Source of the DNA: Acidimicrobiales bacterium
GTDB lineage: Bacteria; Actinomycetota; Acidimicrobiia; Acidimicrobiales; CADCSY01
DNA: 49,731 nt
Direction: 5' to 3'
NCBI GenBank assembly: GCA_030446545.1
Contig: JAUJNB010000017.1
Location: forward strand, 1 to 49,731
Made by a program: the position numbers and the translations under genes. Positions 45,680 to 49,731 of this stretch are shown in pieces (position 1 is the stretch's first letter; the number at the start of each line of letters is the position of its first letter). A model generated the notes under the pieces. It had not been told where the DNA came from. It was given only the letters and a program-made list of their open reading frames with translations, and searched no databases.

Positions 45680-45685
45680 TAGTCT
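45680..45685 (+). promoter_or_regulatory. -10-like element upstream of thioredoxin gene
   Basis: TAGTCT precedes an ATG at 45694 by eight bases. That ATG opens a 16-codon ORF rather than the thioredoxin gene itself. Confidence 0.35.
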
Positions 45686-45693
45686 CGATCGGC

Positions 45694-45744
45694 ATGGACC
45701 CGTCGCCCGCCGCCCGAGACCGGGGGCATCCGTGGAGCGCCTGA
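45694..45744 (+). CDS. Possible 16-aa leader peptide overlapping thioredoxin start
   Basis: ATG at 45694 encodes MDPSPAARDRGHPWSA and stops at TGA 45742-45744, spanning the GTG start of the thioredoxin gene (45732) in another frame. The close -10-like TAGTCT makes it a plausible leaderless upstream ORF that could couple or tune translation. Weakly supported. Confidence 0.3.
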   Translation: MDPSPAARDRGHPWSA

Positions 45745-46157
45745 TCGTGGCCGTGGTGGTGGTGGCCCTGGCGGTGGTCGTGGCCGTGGTCCTCGATCGG
45801 CGCCGGCCCGATGCCCCGACCCAGGCCCGCTGGGCCGTGCCGTCGCAGCTCGACCGGGCCGACTTCACCCGTCCGGAGGCCCCATGGCTGGTGGCCACCT
45901 TCACGTCGGCCACCTGCGACTCGTGCCGGCAGGTCGTGGCCAAGGCCGGTCCCCTGGAGAGCTCCGAGGTGGCGGTGCAGGAGGTCGAGTTCGCGGCCCG
46001 GGGCGACCTGCACCGGCGCTACGGCATCGACGCCGTGCCCTGCATCGTGGTGGCCGACGTCGACGGGGTGGTGCGGGCCAGCCACGTGGGCCCGGCCACG
46101 GCCACCGACCTGTGGGCCACCTTGGCCGAAGTGCGGGAGGCCCACCCGGGGAGCTGA
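45732..46157 (+). CDS. Membrane-anchored thioredoxin-like protein
   Basis: A 141-residue protein with an N-terminal membrane helix (about 3-22) and a thioredoxin fold. The redox pair is TSATCDSCRQVV (C-D-S-C, about residues 61-64), and the cis-proline loop is IDAVPCIVVAD. The hydrophobic anchor with the domain facing outward suggests an extracytoplasmic thiol-disulfide oxidoreductase, for example in cytochrome or cell-wall protein maturation. It carries a third Cys directly after the cis-Pro. GTG start at 45732. Confidence 0.8.
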   Translation: MERLIVAVVVVALAVVVAVVLDRRRPDAPTQARWAVPSQLDRADFTRPEAPWLVATFTSATCDSCRQVVAKAGPLESSEVAVQEVEFAARGDLHRRYGIDAVPCIVVADVDGVVRASHVGPATATDLWATLAEVREAHPGS

Positions 46158-46239
46158 CCTGTTCTCCGGTGCCGAACCCGCGCCAGGCGCAGGTCAGGGC
46201 CCGGAGAACCTCGAGATCAGGGGCGGGCCGTGCGCAGGG

Positions 46240-46605
46240 AGGCGGGCTGGTGGAGCTCCGTTCCAGCTGATCGGCGTCGGGCCCGACCGCCAGGTCGTCG
46301 GCCTCGGTCATGACTACGTGAAGGTCAAGCCGCCCAACGGCGACGGCTTCGTCAATTGGCTCACCACTCACCTCACCAACGCAATGGGTCATGCGGCGGT
46401 CATGCGGACTCGGGCAAGGATCGCAGTTCACGGCGGTGTCGAGATCTGCCGCCTCGACGTGGCCCGGTCACCCCGACCCGTTTGGACCAAGACGAGCAAG
46501 GACGAGCATGTCTTCTTCGTGCGAATGAACAACTCCACTCGGCCGCTACCGGAATTAGAGCTGACTTCCTACCTCAGCGACCGATGGCCGGGCAGACATT
46601 TTTGA
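46240..46605 (+). pseudogene. Schlafen/AlbA_2 domain fragment
   Basis: In-frame sequence FQLIGVGPDRQVVGLGHDYVKVKPPN...DGFVNWLTTHLTNAMG...EICRLDVARSPRPVW...EHVFFVRMNNSTRPLPELELTSYLSDRW is the C-terminal half of the AlbA_2/Schlafen-type ATP-binding domain (LLIGVddDG, VxVxpSxxPVy, FyVRxGNST and the RW end). The N-terminal part (sAFANTxGG) is missing or degraded in the preceding GC-rich stretch. Such domains occur in phage-defence and nucleic-acid-binding proteins. It ends at TGA 46603-46605 and is probably non-functional. Confidence 0.65.
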
Positions 46606-46748
46606 TCTGACCTGACCTGGACTCCCAAGACATCGTAAGTTTGAGTCAGTGACTGTGCCAGATGAAGTGCCGAAGTGGAACGCATAGCCATACGCCTGCA
46701 CCGACTGACAAGCTGGTTCTCTCGTCACGGTAGATGCACGGTGTCGAT

Positions 46749-47882
46749 TCAGAAAGGCTCCTCGTCGTAGGCGGACTGACCTTCGGCTGGGGGGATCGCA
46801 ACGAAGGAAGCCGGACCGAAGCCGCGGACCTCGGACAGAGCATCGTAGATTGCGAGTCGCGCCGCCGGCGGTAATCCAAGAAGTTGATTCCACTCATCGG
46901 GAAGTCTCCGGAATCTTAAACCTGACATCCGACTTCTTAATCTGGTACCGTTTCGCCGCTCGAGGATTACCGTTTCTCGCTCCCTGGATCCTGTGTCTTC
47001 GGCCAAGCACAGCACGCCATCGGGCAAAGAGATGTCCGCCGCATCCATTATTTCGTACCATGTTGCGCCCGCTTCCAGTGCTTTACGAAAGTCCGGGATA
47101 TCGAGGCCTCTGAGAGCGTCGATCAAGAAGCGGAAGTTGAGAACTCCTCTAGCAACATCACGCGTAGGCGCATCGCCAATGGTGGTCAATATCGCAGTCT
47201 TCAAATCCTCAAACTGCTCCGACAGTTTATCAATACGTTGCCGCTCTGCCACTGTTTGGCGTTCTTCCTCAAGCATTCGCTGAAACAAAGCCGCCCACTG
47301 CCGTCGTAGCTGGGCTTCAATATCTTCGATCTTGGCGAAAGGAAAGATGGCGTTGTTAGCTAACCGGCCGCGTAAGAAGTCAATGAAGCTAAATATATAG
47401 CGCGCCGACCCAGGCTGTGAAATCGACGCGAACAGCATGTCGTCCACATACGGTTGATGGCGGTTCGCTTCGTAAGTAGCATGATCGTGGAGGACCCGTT
47501 CATCAACGAACACGAATACGGGTAGCCCACCCTCAATCGCTTTAAGAACTTCAAGCTGCGTCACCGATAGCTTCCGGTCAACTTCTTTGAGCACGGATGA
47601 ATCGGTTGACATGGCCTCTAGCGCTTCGAGATCGATGTCAGCAATCGCATCTACGATGGCCTCGCTCCCGAAGCGCGAGCCGATAATCAACACCAGAAGA
47701 TCACACCTGGGGACTTCTTTGACGCAGCTGGTATGCGTATGGGTTCGGGGGTCATACAGAACATCGGCAAAGTCGCTTAGAACTGGACTAAAACCAAGTT
47801 CCGCAACAAAAGACCGCAACTGTCCGCGCAGGAGTCCCAAGTCGTACGCCGTGGAAGACACAAAAACGCGGGGTGCTGGCAT
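46749..47882 (-). CDS. DUF4062 domain protein (conflict/defence-type)
   Basis: A 377-residue cytosolic protein. The N-terminal domain (about 4-110) MPAPRVFVSSTAYDLGLLRGQLRSFVAEL followed by VKEVPRCDLLVLIIGSRFGS is the DUF4062 fold, which resembles TIR-like domains and often heads immune-type STAND proteins. The middle carries KLSVTQLEVLKAIEGGLPVFVFVDERV and a coiled coil (about 200-245). The C-terminal ~130 residues are unassigned. Start ATG 47882 is chosen because AAGGAG lies 4 nt upstream; ATG 47903 lacks one. Base composition is clearly more A+T-rich than the rest of the window, a sign of transfer. Confidence 0.78.
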   Translation of the reverse strand: MPAPRVFVSSTAYDLGLLRGQLRSFVAELGFSPVLSDFADVLYDPRTHTHTSCVKEVPRCDLLVLIIGSRFGSEAIVDAIADIDLEALEAMSTDSSVLKEVDRKLSVTQLEVLKAIEGGLPVFVFVDERVLHDHATYEANRHQPYVDDMLFASISQPGSARYIFSFIDFLRGRLANNAIFPFAKIEDIEAQLRRQWAALFQRMLEEERQTVAERQRIDKLSEQFEDLKTAILTTIGDAPTRDVARGVLNFRFLIDALRGLDIPDFRKALEAGATWYEIMDAADISLPDGVLCLAEDTGSRERETVILERRNGTRLRSRMSGLRFRRLPDEWNQLLGLPPAARLAIYDALSEVRGFGPASFVAIPPAEGQSAYDEEPF

Positions 47883-48182
47883 CTCGCTCCTTAGACCGAG
47901 CATACGTCTTCACGGAGCGAACGGGCTGAGGTCACTGTGGTGGGTGGCGTTTAGGGCTCTGAGGGCGGCTCCTCGAGCACGAAGGTACGCAGATGGGGTG
48001 GGGTCAAGGGCGGCCGCAGGCCGGCGGAGCGGACCCTTGACGCCGCCCCTGTGGAACGCCCTGCCAACACAATGGGGTGGGCCCACGGCTTCGCCGGGGG
48101 CCTGGTTGCCGGGAATCTCGGCACGAGACGTACTTGGAGTATCGATGCGGACCCGCCGCACAGGACGGTCGATCAGGCCGCC
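47883..48182. other. Spacer between DUF4062 and coupling-protein genes
   Basis: These 300 bp are GC-rich, unlike the DUF4062 gene, and contain the nested inverted repeat at 48003-48041. Short open frames exist on both strands but none has a ribosome-binding site or recognisable product. Confidence 0.45.
48003..48041. repeat. Nested inverted repeat (hairpin element)
   Basis: GTCAAGGG at 48003-48010 and CCCTTGAC at 48034-48041 form a perfect 8-bp outer stem. Inside, CGGCC-GCA-GGCCG (48011-48023) is itself a hairpin. The result is a two-level structure in DNA or RNA. No T-run follows, so it is not a classical terminator. Confidence 0.7.
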
Positions 48183-49731
48183 TCATCCCCTCGATCGCGC
48201 TCTGGTGGGAATCCAGGCAGGCGGAAGGCTGCCATGGATGAGCAGAGCGTCACCCACCCGTGCTCGCCGCAGGGTGCTTGCCGGTAGGAACGGAACCGCG
48301 GTACCAGGGCTGCGCCCCGGCTGACGCTCTGGGCCGACCACCCAGCTGCTTCGCTCGTCGAGGTCGCTGCGGACGTGCTCGTCACCGACCAGGTCGCTGA
48401 TGTACTGCACGGTCGAGAGGTCGCTCAGGCTGCTGGGGTAGATGAGCTTCGAGCGGTGGTTGGTGAGGACGGTTTCGGCGTCCCGGCCATAGATCTGATC
48501 GAGCTGGGCCTTGGACTGCCAGACGGTGACGAGCTGGATCCCGGCCCCGGTGACGGTCGAGGCCCACTGCGGGAGCTTGGGCAGCGGAGTGTTCGCCGCT
48601 TCGTCGAGGAGAACGAGGAGCCTCGGGTCGAGCGGGTCTCCGGAGTGGTTGTAGCGATTGAATGCCTGGCTGATGATGTCGTGCAGGAGAACGGCGAAGA
48701 CGATGCCGATGCGGGACTCATCCCCGAGCGGCGCCGAGAGGTAGAGCGTGTTGGCACCATCGAGGAGCCAGTCGAGGGTGATGTCGCAGCCGTCGGCGGT
48801 CGCAGCGATCTTGGGATCAGCCCATGGCCAGACGGCGTTGCGAGCCGTGGCGTAGACGCTCGATGTAGTTCTCGGGTCGGTGCTCCACTGGCCGTGGAGC
48901 CAGCCCTGCACCTGTCGCGCAGCAAGTGCCGTCGACGGTTCCGGATGATCGGTGAGCAGGCGGACAAGCGGAGCGAGGGTGCCACCGCCGCCATCCTGGG
49001 GACGGTCGAGCTCGAGGACCCATCGGACGACGTGGCGCATGGTGTGGTCCTGGGTGTTGGCGGCGGTCCAGAGCATGGCGGCGATGAGCTGCTCGGCCTG
49101 GCCCCGCCAGAAGCGGTCGTTGGACCCCTCGTCGCCGCCTGCTCGGGCGAGCATCTGGGCGGCAGCGAGCGCGTGCGCGAGGTCAGCCGCACCCCGCAGC
49201 GGACTCCACGTCGCCGAGGGCCGGCCGGTCACGCCGAGCGGGTCGAAGACCTTGATGTCGCCGTGGCCAGACCGACTGTCGACTGTGGCTCGAACCAGGT
49301 CACTCTTGACCGACGACACGATGGCCGGGCCGGCCCAGGCTGCAACGCCCTCGAGCAGACCGGTCGTCTTGCCGGACTGGGACGGTCCGAAGACGGCGAC
49401 GGCGCCCTTAACGGCTCGGCGATGTCGGTTGTTCTCGCCTTCGGTTGATAGGCACCGCCGCCCCCAGCGAGCGAGCACGAAACGTCCAGGCACCGGCCGC
49501 CGTGTGAGCAGTGGCAGCAGGTCTCCGGTTTTGGCCAAGCGTGCCTGCGTCTCGGTACCGAGCCGACGGCGCTTGTCGGGAGGCTCGTGCCGACGTTCGC
49601 CCAGCCATTGGGTGACAACTCCCACAACCACGATGGCGGCGAGCACCACGGCGGCGACGGCGATCCAGTAGATGATTGGCCCAGGAAGATTCGATCGTGC
49701 CGGCTCCTCCCACGCCAAACGTGGATCGCTG
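48183..49731 (-). CDS. VirD4/TraD-like conjugative coupling protein (5' end may be outside)
   Basis: At least 511 residues. A membrane segment (GPIIYWIAVAAVVLAAIVVVGVVTQWLG) is near the N-terminus, followed by a FtsK/HerA-type ATPase: Walker A FGPSQSGKTT, Walker B LLVLLDEAAN, then VTVWQSKAQLDQIYG and TVLTNHRSKLIYPS, typical of TraG/VirD4 TraM-recognition proteins. It would feed relaxase-DNA to a type IV secretion channel. A TTG at 49718 could start it, but the frame is open to the window edge. No T4SS or relaxase gene is seen here; they would lie to the right. Confidence 0.82.
   Translation of the reverse strand, partial: SDPRLAWEEPARSNLPGPIIYWIAVAAVVLAAIVVVGVVTQWLGERRHEPPDKRRRLGTETQARLAKTGDLLPLLTRRPVPGRFVLARWGRRCLSTEGENNRHRRAVKGAVAVFGPSQSGKTTGLLEGVAAWAGPAIVSSVKSDLVRATVDSRSGHGDIKVFDPLGVTGRPSATWSPLRGAADLAHALAAAQMLARAGGDEGSNDRFWRGQAEQLIAAMLWTAANTQDHTMRHVVRWVLELDRPQDGGGGTLAPLVRLLTDHPEPSTALAARQVQGWLHGQWSTDPRTTSSVYATARNAVWPWADPKIAATADGCDITLDWLLDGANTLYLSAPLGDESRIGIVFAVLLHDIISQAFNRYNHSGDPLDPRLLVLLDEAANTPLPKLPQWASTVTGAGIQLVTVWQSKAQLDQIYGRDAETVLTNHRSKLIYPSSLSDLSTVQYISDLVGDEHVRSDLDERSSWVVGPERQPGRSPGTAVPFLPASTLRRARVGDALLIHGSLPPAWIPTRARSRG

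Overview
This is a GC-rich chromosomal segment from an actinobacterium. The fhaA-fhaB-pstP-ftsW/rodA-pbpA-pknB cluster, a PolC/LigC-type polymerase-ligase pair, a YqgE-family gene, many GTG and TTG starts, and several -10-like TAnnnT hexamers lying 5-10 nt upstream of start codons all fit. A deep-branching high-GC class such as Acidimicrobiia is my guess. That assignment is inference and no marker here fixes it.

Left part (1-9,500): the tail of a nuclease-like gene, an SAM hydroxide adenosyltransferase, a decayed methyltransferase, an LPATG sortase-substrate surface protein and a small lipoprotein. Next come a minus-strand response regulator/sensor kinase/DUF4173 membrane protein operon joined by ATGA overlaps, a dehydrogenase-like gene, a ribbon-helix-helix-like gene and a LigD-type polymerase. 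The polymerase converges on an ATP-dependent ligase.

9,500-19,900: a long minus-strand run (DUF-less 116-aa protein, YihY/BrkB, M42-like peptidase, Fpg/Nei glycosylase, YqgE, ligase), a PAP2 phosphatase, and cobalamin-dependent methionine synthase. MetH is transcribed divergently from an AurF-like diiron oxygenase across only 54 bp.

19,880-27,070: leucyl aminopeptidase, a disordered acidic protein, a phospholipase D/cardiolipin-synthase-like protein and an O-methyltransferase. These are followed by a scarred zone: triplicated 3' end of the methyltransferase gene, a PhoX C-terminal fragment, tRNA-Ala(UGC), an IS3 transposase relic, a frameshifted second phospholipase D paralogue, and a small acidic ORF with a perfect Shine-Dalgarno.

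27,225-32,000: a multi-TM histidine kinase joined to a double-cupredoxin lipoprotein, a small ORF, CobO corrinoid adenosyltransferase and tRNA-Leu(CAG). CobO and MetH together imply cobalamin use.

32,073-46,160: the cell-division/serine-threonine kinase cluster, with overlapping start and stop codons and an apparent frameshift in the first codons of pbpA. Then a glycosyltransferase-2/polytopic membrane fusion, a DUF5719 envelope protein, an RDD-family membrane protein and a membrane-anchored thioredoxin.

46,240-49,731: an accessory island, visibly more A+T-rich in part. It holds a Schlafen/AlbA_2 fragment, a complete DUF4062 protein, a nested inverted repeat and a VirD4/TraD-like conjugative coupling protein. 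It looks like the edge of an integrated mobile element carrying a conflict-type gene.
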